The notes: generated by a model from the sequence alone, not told the origin. A DNA stretch of 64,000 nt from Chloroflexi bacterium bin125 (GCA_002239025.1 MPNM01000011.1:40023-104022); one strand, 5' to 3'. Counted from the first letter of the stretch, positions 1-9,781 are shown. Numbers and translations: made by a program.

Positions 1-2
1 CG

Positions 3-242
3 CCAACTCGGTCCAAGGACGCACCGGCGGATTCGCTGACCGCTCGTGAGCGAGATGTGCTCACGCACTTTGCCCGCGGCAACTCGTACGCTCAGGTATC
101 GGCAATCATCGGCAACAGCCCGATCACCGTGAGGAACACGATTTACCGCATCGAGCAGAAACTCGGCGTCACCACCAAGCAGGAAATCGTCGTCTGGGCG
201 GTTCGCAACGGTCTGCTCGATGAGGAAGAACATGCCAGCTGA
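3..242 (+). CDS. LuxR-family C-terminal HTH domain protein (5' truncated by window edge)
   Basis: Open frame from nt 3: PTRSKDAPADSLTARERDVLTHFARGNSYAQVSAIIGNSPITVRNTIYRIEQKLGVTTKQEIVVWAVRNGLL; LTxRExxVL...I...TV..H/Y..I..KLGV pattern of GerE/LuxR HTH. Confidence 0.8.
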   Translation, partial: PTRSKDAPADSLTARERDVLTHFARGNSYAQVSAIIGNSPITVRNTIYRIEQKLGVTTKQEIVVWAVRNGLLDEEEHAS

Positions 243-340
243 CCAGGCTGGTCTCTTGGCTGGTCTCTTGGCTGGCTCCGAGCTAAAGCGCGGGAATCGC
301 GGAGGAGGTATTGGCGCACAGCCCGCAAGGGGAAGAGGAG

Positions 341-664
341 CTAACCCTTGGACCAGTAGCTCTGGTCGGATGGGAAGACGGTTGCGGTTCGGGTGATCTC
401 GATGTCGCCTTCGAGGGTGTCTCGGGCGGCCGACCAGACGGCGTAGTGTGGCGCCGCGCGATGCGCGGCGAGGGCGTCTTCGTTTTCGTAGACCTCGTAG
501 AAGTAGTAGGTCAGGTCGTCGCTCGCGTCCTGCAGGACGTTGAAGCGCATGCAGCCTGGCTCGTCCTGCTCCGATCCCAGCGCATCGACCTCTATCGCGT
601 GGAGAAACTTCTCCAGCCCCTCCGGTTTGACCTTGACCTTGACCCAGATGGCGATGTTGCTCAT
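341..664 (-). CDS. Antibiotic biosynthesis monooxygenase (ABM)-domain protein
   Basis: MSNIAIWVKVKVKPEGLEKFLHAI...YYFYEVYENEDALAAHRAAPHY; start trimmed from ORF 341..799 to the ATG at 664. Confidence 0.8.
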   Translation of the reverse strand: MSNIAIWVKVKVKPEGLEKFLHAIEVDALGSEQDEPGCMRFNVLQDASDDLTYYFYEVYENEDALAAHRAAPHYAVWSAARDTLEGDIEITRTATVFPSDQSYWSKG

Positions 665-787
665 GCGGTTCGCTTCCGTTCCTGTTTGAGGGATCAGGCT
701 AGGGTGTGTTCGCGTGGGGTGCGAACAAATGGATGGGCGCCAAACCCCCTTGCTGGTGGAGAGTGGGACCCTCTCAGCCTTCGGCAG

Positions 788-990
788 CTCCCCCTGCAAG
801 AGATTGATGCATAACTCCCCTTCTCCCCCCTTGCGGGGGAGATGCCGAAGGCAGAGGGGGGTTCCTGCCTATTAGCCCTATCTGGTCGTCGCCAGCCGAC
901 CCCCCCCTCTGTCACTCCGTGACATCTCCCCCCGCAAGGGGGGGAGAGGGGAATCGGAGGATATGCATCAGTCTCTGCAAGGGGGAGCGT
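788..990. repeat. Modular palindromic (MITE-like) repeat, copy R1
   Basis: CTCCCCCTTGCGGGGGAGATGCCGAAGGCAGAGGGGG ... CCCCCCTCTGTCACTCCGTGACATCTCCCCCCGCAAGGGGGGAGAGG, flanked by inverted GCA(A)GAGATTGATGCAT / ATGCATCAGTCTCTGCAAG. Confidence 0.85.
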
Positions 991-1097
991 GGAAGACGGA
1001 TATGCCTCGCATGGTTTTTCGGCATACAAGTGATCATGCCCGAGCTGCCGGGTAGTAGCTTGATGTTCATCGCTACGGCAAGCGGAAGGTAGATATC

Positions 1098-2126
1098 GTG
1101 AGCAAGCTCTCAGAAGACCGGCGCATCGATCCGAGGATCAAGGCCCTGTTCGGCGCATTTGACCTACCGGCTGCTGCAGATGTGGCGAATCGCGAGGAGT
1201 TGAGTGAGCGAGCCAACAGCGAAGAGTCCCGCGCGCAGTTCGAGGGACTGCAGGCATTCCTGGCGATGTCCGACACGGAAGAGATCGCGCCCTCGGCCGG
1301 TCTGACGATCACGACCGAGACCTTTACCTCATCGCCCGACGGCAACACGGTCAACATCCAGTACATCCGGCCCGACTCGGACGAGCCGCTGCCATGCGTC
1401 TACTACATCCATGGCGGCGGGATGGCGCAGATGTCCTGCTTCGACCCCAACTACAAGGCCTGGGGCCGGATTATCGCGCAGAACGGTGTCGCGGTGGCGA
1501 TGGTTGACTTCCGCAACAGCGTGGTGGCCTCGTCGGCGCCCGAGGTCGAGCCGTATCCGGCGGGTTTGAACGACTGCGTGTCGGGGCTGAAGTGGGTGTC
1601 GGAGCACGCGGATGCTCTGGGCATTGACGCCTCGCGGATCGTGATCGCGGGCGAAAGCGGCGGCGGCAACCTGACACTGGCGACCGGGATGAAACTGCTG
1701 CGAGACGGCGATATCGGGCTGGTCCAGGGTCTGTACGCACTCTGCCCGTACATCGCGGGGAGCTGGCCTCGCGACGATCTGCCGTCAACCGTCGAGAACA
1801 ACGGCATCCTGCTCAGCCTGCATCACAACAACGGTGCGATGGGCTATGGGATTGATGCCTTCGAGGCGGAGGATCCGCTGGCTTGGCCGCTGTTCGCGTC
1901 GTCGGAGGACGTGATCGGCCTGCCGCCGACCACGATCTCGGTGAACGAGTGCGATCCGCTGCGCGATGAAGGCATTGCCTACTACCGGTTGCTGCTGGAC
2001 TCGGGTGTGCCCGCTCGGTGTCGTCAGGTGATGGGCACAATCCACGGGACCGAAGTGTTTCCGATGGCCTGCCCCGATGTGTCAAAGGACACGGCACGCG
2101 ATCTGGCCGCATTGGCGATTGGCTAG
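1098..2126 (+). CDS. Alpha/beta hydrolase (HSL-like esterase/lipase)
   Basis: YYIHGGGM oxyanion motif and GESGGG nucleophile elbow. Confidence 0.85.
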   Translation: MSKLSEDRRIDPRIKALFGAFDLPAAADVANREELSERANSEESRAQFEGLQAFLAMSDTEEIAPSAGLTITTETFTSSPDGNTVNIQYIRPDSDEPLPCVYYIHGGGMAQMSCFDPNYKAWGRIIAQNGVAVAMVDFRNSVVASSAPEVEPYPAGLNDCVSGLKWVSEHADALGIDASRIVIAGESGGGNLTLATGMKLLRDGDIGLVQGLYALCPYIAGSWPRDDLPSTVENNGILLSLHHNNGAMGYGIDAFEAEDPLAWPLFASSEDVIGLPPTTISVNECDPLRDEGIAYYRLLLDSGVPARCRQVMGTIHGTEVFPMACPDVSKDTARDLAALAIG

Positions 2127-2971
2127 CTGTCGCCGGTCCTGCTGCGCCAGATGCGGAGGGGATTCGGAATGAATATGGGCACCGCTTCCTGGTAGCGGGC
2201 ATAGGAGGGATATTTCTCGAGCGAGAGCTTCTCCCCGAATCGCGTTGAGGTCTGGAACATCAGGAACAAGACCACGCCACCGATGCCGGTCCAGTGCCAG
2301 ATCTCGCCAGCCGCCGAGATGGCGAACAGGTAAAACACCAGCCACATAGCAATCTCGCACGTGTGGCTGGGATGCCGGCAAAATCGAAAGAACCCGGTCG
2401 TGATGAACGGCTGCTCAACTTCGGCTCCCTCGCTGATGAGTCGCTTCTTGTTGTTCTGAAAGCGAAGCATCTGGATGTCGCCGATGGTTTCGATCGCCAG
2501 GAAGAGCAGGAACAACACGGCAGCCAGGTAGTCGAGCCAGCCCAACGACTGGCCAGCGTGTTGCCACGCCTGATGTACCGGCGCAGTGAACAACCACACG
2601 ATCGCCATCTGGCCGAAGCAGGTGAACGTCAGGTTGAGCACCTGGAATTTCAGCTGCCCGAGGTTCTCTCTGAGATACACCCATCGATAGTCCTCATGGC
2701 CGACCTTGTAGCCGCCTTTCACCATGAGGTTGAGTGTCAGCCGAATCGACCAGGCGAGCGCCACCGCCGTCATGAGGTTGACGCGCGCGGACTCAAAGTC
2801 CAGATCGATGGCCACGATCAGGCAGTAGACCGATGGCATGATCGACCACATGCGGTCGATCCAGGAATAGTCGCGGGTCAAGATCGAGAGCAGCCAACCG
2901 ACGGCCGTGACGATGATCGCCACGTCCAGGGCGAGTCCAAACGGCGTGTCAACTAACGCGATGTCGAACAT
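2123..2971 (-). CDS. DUF1295 / steroid-reductase-like integral membrane protein
   Basis: Multi-TM; RLTLNLMVKGGYKVGHEDYRWVYLREN and GFFRFCRHPSHTCEIAMWLVFYLF typical of DUF1295. Confidence 0.75.
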   Translation of the reverse strand: MFDIALVDTPFGLALDVAIIVTAVGWLLSILTRDYSWIDRMWSIMPSVYCLIVAIDLDFESARVNLMTAVALAWSIRLTLNLMVKGGYKVGHEDYRWVYLRENLGQLKFQVLNLTFTCFGQMAIVWLFTAPVHQAWQHAGQSLGWLDYLAAVLFLLFLAIETIGDIQMLRFQNNKKRLISEGAEVEQPFITTGFFRFCRHPSHTCEIAMWLVFYLFAISAAGEIWHWTGIGGVVLFLMFQTSTRFGEKLSLEKYPSYARYQEAVPIFIPNPLRIWRSRTGDS

Positions 2972-3090
2972 ACCGATGCCGCCTCAATCTCAAATTCATG
3001 GTCAACGGCTGGGGCTCCAATTTTCCGCTGCGGTGAAGCGGTCCCTCAGTAGTTCCGCGACGGCTCCCCCTCAGGGGGAGCTCATGGTGC

Positions 3091-3909
3091 CTAGAACGGC
3101 TTGTCGCCTTTGACCGTGACTCGGATGCCGCTTCTCGACTCGGGGTAGTAATCCCAGATGGCCATGTGCTGGGTACAACGGTTGTCCCAGAGGGCGACCG
3201 AATGGGCGTCCCACTTGAAGCGGCAATGGAAGTTGACGTTCTTGACGTGCTCGAAGAGGAAGTTGAGGATGGCGTTGCTCTCCTCGAGCGGCAAGCCGAC
3301 GATCCGTCGGGTGAAGCTCGAGTTGACGAAGAGCGCCTTGCGACCGGTCACAGGATGCGTGCGGGCGATCGGGTGCTCTGCGCGTGGAGACTCGCGCTGC
3401 GGTTTGTGGTCGCCGTACTGGCCCGAGTAGTCGGCAGCGTGCAGTGCGCTCAGCGGTTCGAGCAGCGCTTGCATCTGCGGCGAGAGACCATCCCAGGCGG
3501 CGTACATGTTGGACCAGCAGGTGTCGCCGCCTTGCGTGGGAATGCTGTGAATGTGCAGGATCGAGGCCATCGGCGGCTCTTCATCGGCTGAGACGTCGGA
3601 GTGCCAACGCTCGCCGTTGTTGCGGAAGGAGTCCTTGTCGGTGTGGATCTTCATCAGCTCAGGGTTGCCGTGTTCGTACGGCGCGGCCGGGTGAATGTGC
3701 AGGTCGCCAAACAGGCGTCCGAAGGCGAGGTGATGGTCGGGTTCCATCGGCTGGTCGCGGAAGAAGAGCACCAGGTGTTCCATCCAGGCGTCGTGGATGA
3801 ACTGAAATGTCTCCTGGTCGATCGGCTGGGTCAGGTCGACGCCGTGGACGGTCGCGCCGATCGAGGGAGTCAACGGTTCGATGGAGATGGCAGAAGTGGA
3901 CATGGTCAT
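3091..3909 (-). CDS. TauD/TfdA-family 2-oxoglutarate-dependent dioxygenase
   Basis: WHSDVSADEEPPMASILHIHSIP...GGDTCWSNMYAAWDGLS...HPVTGRKALFVN; HxD motif; start trimmed to MTMSTSAIS. Confidence 0.9.
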   Translation of the reverse strand: MTMSTSAISIEPLTPSIGATVHGVDLTQPIDQETFQFIHDAWMEHLVLFFRDQPMEPDHHLAFGRLFGDLHIHPAAPYEHGNPELMKIHTDKDSFRNNGERWHSDVSADEEPPMASILHIHSIPTQGGDTCWSNMYAAWDGLSPQMQALLEPLSALHAADYSGQYGDHKPQRESPRAEHPIARTHPVTGRKALFVNSSFTRRIVGLPLEESNAILNFLFEHVKNVNFHCRFKWDAHSVALWDNRCTQHMAIWDYYPESRSGIRVTVKGDKPF

Positions 3910-4003
3910 CCTTGAATGCGACTGATGGTCTTGGCACGAAGATAACGGGCTAAGGAAGCGTTGCGGACGTGAGCGATACTGAATCGAACGATGGGGGCAC
4001 ACG

Positions 4004-5671
4004 ATGGCAAACAAGAACGGGTCAAGCAGCAATAGGTCGAGCAGCAACAGGTCTAGCAGCAAGGGATCGCGAGAGCTGGTCTGGCAGCCGGAGATCGACC
4101 AGATCGCTCGGCGGCGGGAACTGGCACACGAAATGGGCGGCGCTGACCGAGTCCAGGAACAACACGACCGCGGCAACCTGACGGTCCGTGAGCGAATCGA
4201 GCTGCTCACCGACGATGGCTCGTTTCGCGAACGCGGCGTGCTGTCGGGCGCGGGCTACTACGACGAGTCGGGGGAGCTGGTTGGATTTCACCCGTCCGGA
4301 ACGGTGACGGGGACGGCGAAGATCGGCGGTCGGCCGGTGGCCGTGTCGGGTGGCGACTTCACCTCGCGTCCGCGCAGTGGGTCGGCGGCGGAGCGCAGCC
4401 ATGGCGGCAAGGCTCGGATTCACAGCGGCGGCGACAAGTCGGGACACATCGAGTCGCTGGCGATCGAGATGAAGATCCCGATGATCCGCCTGATCGACGG
4501 TTTCGGCGCCGACATCCGCGCGACCGCCGAGATGGGCCGCACCTACCTGCCCGAGCTGTTTTGGCCGCAGCGTTGGGGCAAGCTGATGGCCGAAGTGCCG
4601 GTCGTCTCGGCAGCGTTGGGATCGGTCGCGGGCTTGCCGGCTGCAGAAGTGCCGGCGTCGCACTTCTCGGTGATGGTGCGGGGTAGTTCGCAGGTGTTTG
4701 CCGGCGGACCGCCACTGGTTGCGCGGTCGATGGGCGAAAAGCTGACCAAGGAGGAGCTCGGCGGCTACGAGGTCCACGCGCGCAGCAGCGGGGTCGTCGA
4801 CAACGACGCCGCCGACGAAGCCGAAGCCATCGCTCAGATTCAGCGATTCCTCTCTTATCTGCCGACCAACGTGCACAAGCTGCCTCCGGTGATTGATAGC
4901 GACGATCCGGTCGACCGTCGCGACGACCGGCTAGCGTCTGTCGTGCCCAAGCATCGGAATCGTGGCTACAACGTGCGCCGCATGCTGGAGATGGTCGTCG
5001 ACCTTGGATCGTTCTTCGAAATCGGGCGCTACTGCGGTCGGTCGCAGGTGACCGGACTGGCGCGGATTGGTGGGATGCCGATCGGTGTGCTGGCCAACGA
5101 TCCAATGCATTACGGCGGAGCGATGGGCGCCAAGGAGGCTCGCAAGTTCGAGAAGTTCGTCGATCTCTGCGACGTGTTCCATCTGCCGATCGTCAACTTC
5201 GCCGACCAGCCGGGCTTCCTCATCGGTAGTCCGGGTGAAGGCGCGGGCACACTGCGAGCCGGAGTCAAGGCGGCGGCCGCGATCAACGATTCGCAGGTGC
5301 CATGGGCGACGGTCGTTGTGCGTCGGCTGTACGGAGTTGCAGGCGGCGCGCACCAGGACTTCAGCCGATTCTGCTTCCGCTTCGCCTGGCCCTCGGGAGA
5401 GTGGGGATCACTGCCGATTGAGGGTGGCGTTGCTGCTGCCTACCGTCGGGAGATTGAGGCTGCCGAGGATCCGATCGCGCATCGGACGGCGATCGAGGAG
5501 CGGTTGATTGCGCTGCGAGATCCGTTCGCAGCAGCCGAGGCATTCGCGGTTGAGGACATCGTCGATCCGCGGGAGACGAGGCCGATGCTCGCCGAGTGGT
5601 TGGAGACTGCGTATGAGACGGAGTTGCCGAGTCAGGTCGGATTGAGGATCAGATACGGGATGCGTCCGTAG
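4004..5671 (+). CDS. Acyl-CoA carboxylase carboxyltransferase-type protein
   Basis: Carboxyltransferase domain features (LTVRERIELLTDDGSFRERG, GGPPLVARSMGEKLTKEELGGYEVHARSSGVVD, VNFADQPGFLIG). Confidence 0.85.
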   Translation: MANKNGSSSNRSSSNRSSSKGSRELVWQPEIDQIARRRELAHEMGGADRVQEQHDRGNLTVRERIELLTDDGSFRERGVLSGAGYYDESGELVGFHPSGTVTGTAKIGGRPVAVSGGDFTSRPRSGSAAERSHGGKARIHSGGDKSGHIESLAIEMKIPMIRLIDGFGADIRATAEMGRTYLPELFWPQRWGKLMAEVPVVSAALGSVAGLPAAEVPASHFSVMVRGSSQVFAGGPPLVARSMGEKLTKEELGGYEVHARSSGVVDNDAADEAEAIAQIQRFLSYLPTNVHKLPPVIDSDDPVDRRDDRLASVVPKHRNRGYNVRRMLEMVVDLGSFFEIGRYCGRSQVTGLARIGGMPIGVLANDPMHYGGAMGAKEARKFEKFVDLCDVFHLPIVNFADQPGFLIGSPGEGAGTLRAGVKAAAAINDSQVPWATVVVRRLYGVAGGAHQDFSRFCFRFAWPSGEWGSLPIEGGVAAAYRREIEAAEDPIAHRTAIEERLIALRDPFAAAEAFAVEDIVDPRETRPMLAEWLETAYETELPSQVGLRIRYGMRP

Positions 5672-5676
5672 GACGA

Positions 5677-6150
5677 CTATTCGTTTTCGGGTCGGATCAG
5701 GGTGACCGTGCGGTTGACGTAGCTGAGCTCGAACTCTCCTGGTCTGATGGCGTCTCGACCGAAGAGCGAAGGAACGAGCCAGTTGCCTTCTTCTGATCGA
5801 TAGTCCGGCAGGGGCTCAGCAATCCAAATGCGCTGTGCTAACTCAATCGGACTGTCAGTGTCATCAGTGAGCACTAGGGTGGCTTCGAGTGGAGTCATGT
5901 AGATCTCTCGCTCCCCAATGCCCTGGAGAGGGACACTCTCCGGATGGGAACGAAAATCCATCTCGAAGTAGTGATCGTCAAACACCCAATGCGCATCTTC
6001 GGGCATCAGAATCGTCGCGTCCGAGCCAGTGTCGATCATGAAATCGACGCTGTACGACGCGGCATCGTAGGTTAGGCGCACTCCGACGAAGGGCGCGCCA
6101 TCATCGGGATCGTTCGACTCGGCTCCCAGCCAGCCATGAACTCGCCTCAT
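5677..6150 (-). CDS. Retropepsin-like aspartyl protease domain protein
   Basis: VDFMIDTGSDATIL active-site motif, GIGERE, IAEPLP...WLVPSLFGRD; ATG at 6150 overlaps upstream TGA (6147-6149). Confidence 0.75.
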   Translation of the reverse strand: MRRVHGWLGAESNDPDDGAPFVGVRLTYDAASYSVDFMIDTGSDATILMPEDAHWVFDDHYFEMDFRSHPESVPLQGIGEREIYMTPLEATLVLTDDTDSPIELAQRIWIAEPLPDYRSEEGNWLVPSLFGRDAIRPGEFELSYVNRTVTLIRPENE

Positions 6151-6488
6151 GTTGCGCGTCGGCGAAACGCGCTGGTAATGCGGTGGGTGTTGGGTTTGGG
6201 TGGCGGGGGCCACCTAAAGGCAGTTGACCTGTTGAGCCCATCGAGTTGAAACAAGTGGTTGAAGTGTGACTGTGCGTCCTCGTGCGCCACGACCGTCTGG
6301 CCGCCGTCGTAGATCGCGATCCAGTGTCTCGGATATTGATCGCGGATGCTCTTCCAATCACGCTGCCATCGCTCGCGATTACGCCGCCCTTCGGCGAGAG
6401 CCTCTTTGATGGCTGCCTCTTGGAGCTGATTTGGCTCTTCCGGCCTCGGTTTTGATTCAGTCGTCATCGTCTTCCTCCCGACCTCCAT
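6147..6488 (-). CDS. Small DUF5678-like protein, coupled to the retropepsin-like gene
   Basis: RDQYPRHWIAIYDGGQTVVAHEDAQSHFNHLFQLD; same-strand ATGA overlap with 5677..6150. Confidence 0.65.
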   Translation of the reverse strand: MEVGRKTMTTESKPRPEEPNQLQEAAIKEALAEGRRNRERWQRDWKSIRDQYPRHWIAIYDGGQTVVAHEDAQSHFNHLFQLDGLNRSTAFRWPPPPKPNTHRITSAFRRRAT

Positions 6489-6563
6489 TCTACCGAACCG
6501 ACTGCCCGTTCCTGGCTGACGATCCGCTATCTTTGACCTCGCACTGGATAGCTCGCGAGAGCG

Positions 6564-8444
6564 TTGATGAAGGGAACGATCATGGCACTTGGTGGATTTG
6601 CTGACCGCGTGGCGCGGATTAATCTGACCGACCGGACGGTCTCGTATGAGGGCGTCAATGAAGACGACGCGCGAAAGTACATCGGCGCTCGCGGGCTGGG
6701 TGTGAAGTACCTGCTCGATAACGGTCCGAATACCGACGCAATGTCTCCGGACAACATGCTGGCCCTGGTCAACGGGCCAATGACCGGTTCAGAGGTGACG
6801 ATGTCGGGACGCCTCGCGTTCGTGACCAAGTCGCCATTGACCGGCACAGTGACCGACTCGCACATGGGCGGTTGGTCAGCGGCTCGGCTACGTTGGGCCG
6901 GCTTTGATGCGCTGCTGATCACGGGCAAAGCCGACTCGCCCGTCTATCTCGAAGTCGAGAATGGTGAGGTCGCGATCAAGGATGCCTCCGACATCTGGGG
7001 AATGGGCATCCACGACACGGTCAAGCACTTCGGCTCGGACAGCGGCAACAAGACGAACACGTCGGTGATGAGCATTGGCCAGGCCGGCGAGAACGGTGTG
7101 CTGTTTGCCTCGTTCCTGAACGAGGACGACCGGGCCGCCGGACGTGGCGGCACCGGCGCAGTGGCCGGGATGAAGAATCTGAAGTGCGTGGTCGTGCACG
7201 GCACGCGCGACGGTCGCTGGCGACCCGAGCAGGGCGAAGCGCGGCAGAAGTTCCGCGCGGCACAGGGCGCTCACCTGAAGCTGATCATGGAGTCGCCGGT
7301 GACGGCGCCGTCCTCGGTCAACGACGATGGATCGCTCAAGGATGGTTCGGGCGCGCTCTCGGCATTCGGGACCAACGTGCTGATGAACGCGGTCAACTCG
7401 ATCGGCGGTCTGGGCACCAAGAACTCGCAGACGACGCAGACGACCCCTGAGGCGGCAGATGCGGTCTCGGGCGAGACGATGCGTTCGGACTACCTTACGG
7501 CCGAGCCCACCTGTCACGCCTGTCCGGTGGCTTGCAAGAAGGAAGTTGAGATCATCGAGGGCGTCCACGCCGGCCTGAAGATGGAATCGTTCGAGTACGA
7601 GCCGGCCTGGTCGCTGGGCGCGAACTGCGGCAACGACGATCCGGCCGTGATCGCCAAGGTCATTGACCAGTGCAACGACTTCGGCATGGACGCGATCGAG
7701 ATCGGCAACGCGATTTCGATGTACATGGAAGCGTCCGAGCGCGGCTACGTCGACACGCCGCTCGACTGGGGCGACGGCGCGGGCATGGTCCGCGTGGCAG
7801 AAGAGATGGCGATGGGTTCGACCGGGATTGGCCGGACGCTGGGCGAAGGTCCGGCGCGCGCAGCGGCTGCCTGGGGACACCCGGAGATTTCGATGACCGT
7901 CAAAGGCCAGGCCGTGCCTGCCTACGACCCGCGCGGCGTCAAGGGCGAGGGTCTGGGCTACGCGACTTCGAACCGCGGCGCTTGCCACCTGCGTGGATAC
8001 ACGCCGGCGTCTGAGCTGCTCGGTATCCCCGTCAAGACCGACCCACTGGAGTGGGACGGCAAGGGTCCACTGCTGAAGATCTTCCAGGATCTGCACGCGT
8101 TCTCGGACTCTCTCGACCTGTGCAAGTTCTCGGCATTCGCTGTTGGCGCTCCGGAGTACGCGGCGCTCTATGAGACGGTCGTCGGCCTGCCGATGTCCGA
8201 GGAAGATGTGATGACCGCCGGTGAGCGGATCTACAACCTCGAGCGTTTCTACAACAACCAGGCGGGGTTCGGCGGCGACGAGGACTCGCTGCCCGATCGC
8301 TTCCTCAACGAGCCGGCGACCGGTCCGGCCGAGGGTCACGTCTGCGAACTCGACCAGATGAAAGAGCAGTACTACGACGCTCGCGGCTGGGACAACGGCG
8401 TAGTGGGCGAGTCCAAGCTGCGCGAGCTCGAGATCATCTCGTAG
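6564..8444 (+). CDS. Aldehyde:ferredoxin oxidoreductase family protein
   Basis: RVARINLTDRTVSYE...YIGARGLGVKYLLDNG, GRLAFVTKSPLTGTVTDSHMGG, CHACPVACKKE and YATSNRGACHLRGYTP. Confidence 0.95.
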   Translation: MMKGTIMALGGFADRVARINLTDRTVSYEGVNEDDARKYIGARGLGVKYLLDNGPNTDAMSPDNMLALVNGPMTGSEVTMSGRLAFVTKSPLTGTVTDSHMGGWSAARLRWAGFDALLITGKADSPVYLEVENGEVAIKDASDIWGMGIHDTVKHFGSDSGNKTNTSVMSIGQAGENGVLFASFLNEDDRAAGRGGTGAVAGMKNLKCVVVHGTRDGRWRPEQGEARQKFRAAQGAHLKLIMESPVTAPSSVNDDGSLKDGSGALSAFGTNVLMNAVNSIGGLGTKNSQTTQTTPEAADAVSGETMRSDYLTAEPTCHACPVACKKEVEIIEGVHAGLKMESFEYEPAWSLGANCGNDDPAVIAKVIDQCNDFGMDAIEIGNAISMYMEASERGYVDTPLDWGDGAGMVRVAEEMAMGSTGIGRTLGEGPARAAAAWGHPEISMTVKGQAVPAYDPRGVKGEGLGYATSNRGACHLRGYTPASELLGIPVKTDPLEWDGKGPLLKIFQDLHAFSDSLDLCKFSAFAVGAPEYAALYETVVGLPMSEEDVMTAGERIYNLERFYNNQAGFGGDEDSLPDRFLNEPATGPAEGHVCELDQMKEQYYDARGWDNGVVGESKLRELEIIS

Positions 8445-8457
8445 CATCCCTCTGAGA

Positions 8458-8575
8458 AGGACCCTCACCCTCACCCTCTCCCAGAGGGAGAGGGGACCGA
8501 AACACTTCTTGCGAAGGGGATGGGCCCGTTCTTTGCACTCCCTCTCCCTCGGGGAGAGGGCTGGGGTGAGGGGTC
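8458..8575. repeat. Dispersed palindromic repeat CCTCTCCC..GGGAGAGG type
   Basis: CCCTCACCCTCACCCTCTCCCAGAGGGAGAGGGG ... CCCTCTCCCTCGGGGAGAGGGCTGGGGTGAGGGG. Confidence 0.75.
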
Positions 8576-8583
8576 GCACAGTT

Positions 8584-8856
8584 ATGCAGATCCGCTTCTA
8601 CGCAACGCTGCGACCGCTTGTTGGTGGTCGCAGCGTTGATTTGTCTGATCCGCCGGACACGATCAAGGGCATTCTTGAACGGCTCGCTTGCGAGTACGAG
8701 GGGTTGCACGATCAGCTCTTCGACGAGGATGGCACGGTGCGCCGGTTCGTCGCGATCATGGTCGACGGCCGCGACATCCGACATATCGACGGTCTCGATA
8801 GCCGGGTCAATCCCGAAAGCGAACTGGACATCTTCCCACCCGTCGCTGGCGGCTGA
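8584..8856 (+). CDS. MoaD/ThiS-family sulfur carrier protein
   Basis: MQIRFYATLRPLVGGRSVDL...ILERLACEYEGL...IMVDGRDIRHIDGLDSRVNPESELDIFPPVAGG; C-terminal GG; directly downstream of AFOR. Confidence 0.9.
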   Translation: MQIRFYATLRPLVGGRSVDLSDPPDTIKGILERLACEYEGLHDQLFDEDGTVRRFVAIMVDGRDIRHIDGLDSRVNPESELDIFPPVAGG

Positions 8857-8888
8857 GCGCTAGCAACCTGCATACCCTTGTAGGTGTA

Positions 8889-9299
8889 ATGAGGTTCAGA
8901 CGTTCGAGCGCCTTCTCCGTTCCATCGTGGCCTCAAAATCTCCACGTTGCCCTGTTGGGCTTCGTTGTTGCGGGCATGCTGGTTGCGATTGTTGGCGCTG
9001 TTTCCTTGCAGCTCCCAGATGCTATTCCTGAGGGCGTTCGCGAGGACGCTATTGCTGGTGGTGCTGCCCGCGGACGATACCTGGCCGAGCTGGAGGCACG
9101 ACAGTCCGCCGTGGAAGCGGCCCCTCGCCTGGCCGAGGATGAGCTCGAAGCTCAACTCTCCGGCGGCGACGCCGACGATGGCTACCGACGGGCGTACGAG
9201 TATGCCTGGAACGATGCGGTCAACACGCTCGCACGGGGCCTGCCCCGACAACTGCTCGCCGAGGAAGAGCACACGCAGTGGATTGAGCTGCTGCGATGA
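8889..9299 (+). CDS. Small single-TM protein, type A paralog (A1)
   Basis: One predicted N-terminal TM (LHVALLGFVVAGMLVAIVGAVSL) then DDGYRRAYEYAWNDAVNTLARG...TQWIELLR; TGA overlaps next ATG. Confidence 0.75.
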   Translation: MRFRRSSAFSVPSWPQNLHVALLGFVVAGMLVAIVGAVSLQLPDAIPEGVREDAIAGGAARGRYLAELEARQSAVEAAPRLAEDELEAQLSGGDADDGYRRAYEYAWNDAVNTLARGLPRQLLAEEEHTQWIELLR

Positions 9300-9781
9300 C
9301 CACAGAAACGTCGCAGCCTTCTCCTCCCTACGGACCTCGAGAACCCATGAGGCTGGGTCGGCGGCTGCCGCCGCCGGAACGCATTCGACCGAATCTGACC
9401 TGGTTCCTGATTGGCACGGTCATAGCCATCATCCTTGGCTGGCTCGTGATTGCGGTCATTGGAGAGACAGTTGTGTCCCAGGAACGGCAGATCGACGAGA
9501 TTCGCTACGAGGCACTGGAGTCGACCTTCAATGCGGCCATTGAAGATGCCGTTCGTGATGCCAGGGAAGAATTCATCACGCTCGAGATTGCGAGGATTCT
9601 GTCCGACCAACAAGTTGCCGCCGAGTCGGATTGGGCAAATGGGTTTCGCGCGGGGTGGTCGGATGGCTGGAATGATGCGCTCGACGCGATGCGTGCTGCT
9701 TCGATTGATGCCGGAGCCACCGAGGATTCATTGGAGTTGCAGACGCTCAACGCAGCCCCGGAGCGTCAGGCGAAGCCGTAA
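9296..9781 (+). CDS. Small single-TM protein, type B paralog (B1)
   Basis: TM LTWFLIGTVIAIILGWLVIAVIG then NGFRAGWSDGWNDALDAMRAAS; ATGA overlap with A1. Confidence 0.75.
   Translation: MTTETSQPSPPYGPREPMRLGRRLPPPERIRPNLTWFLIGTVIAIILGWLVIAVIGETVVSQERQIDEIRYEALESTFNAAIEDAVRDAREEFITLEIARILSDQQVAAESDWANGFRAGWSDGWNDALDAMRAASIDAGATEDSLELQTLNAAPERQAKP

Noticed and set aside
694-1029. 111-aa ORF at the first repeat
   Set aside because: Repeat-derived translation (LSPPCGGRCHGVTEGGVG); no independent support.
6888-8579. 563-aa minus-strand ORF opposite the AFOR gene
   Set aside because: Antisense shadow ORF; Arg/Leu/Val/His-rich with no recognisable motif, and AFOR on the plus strand is unambiguous.
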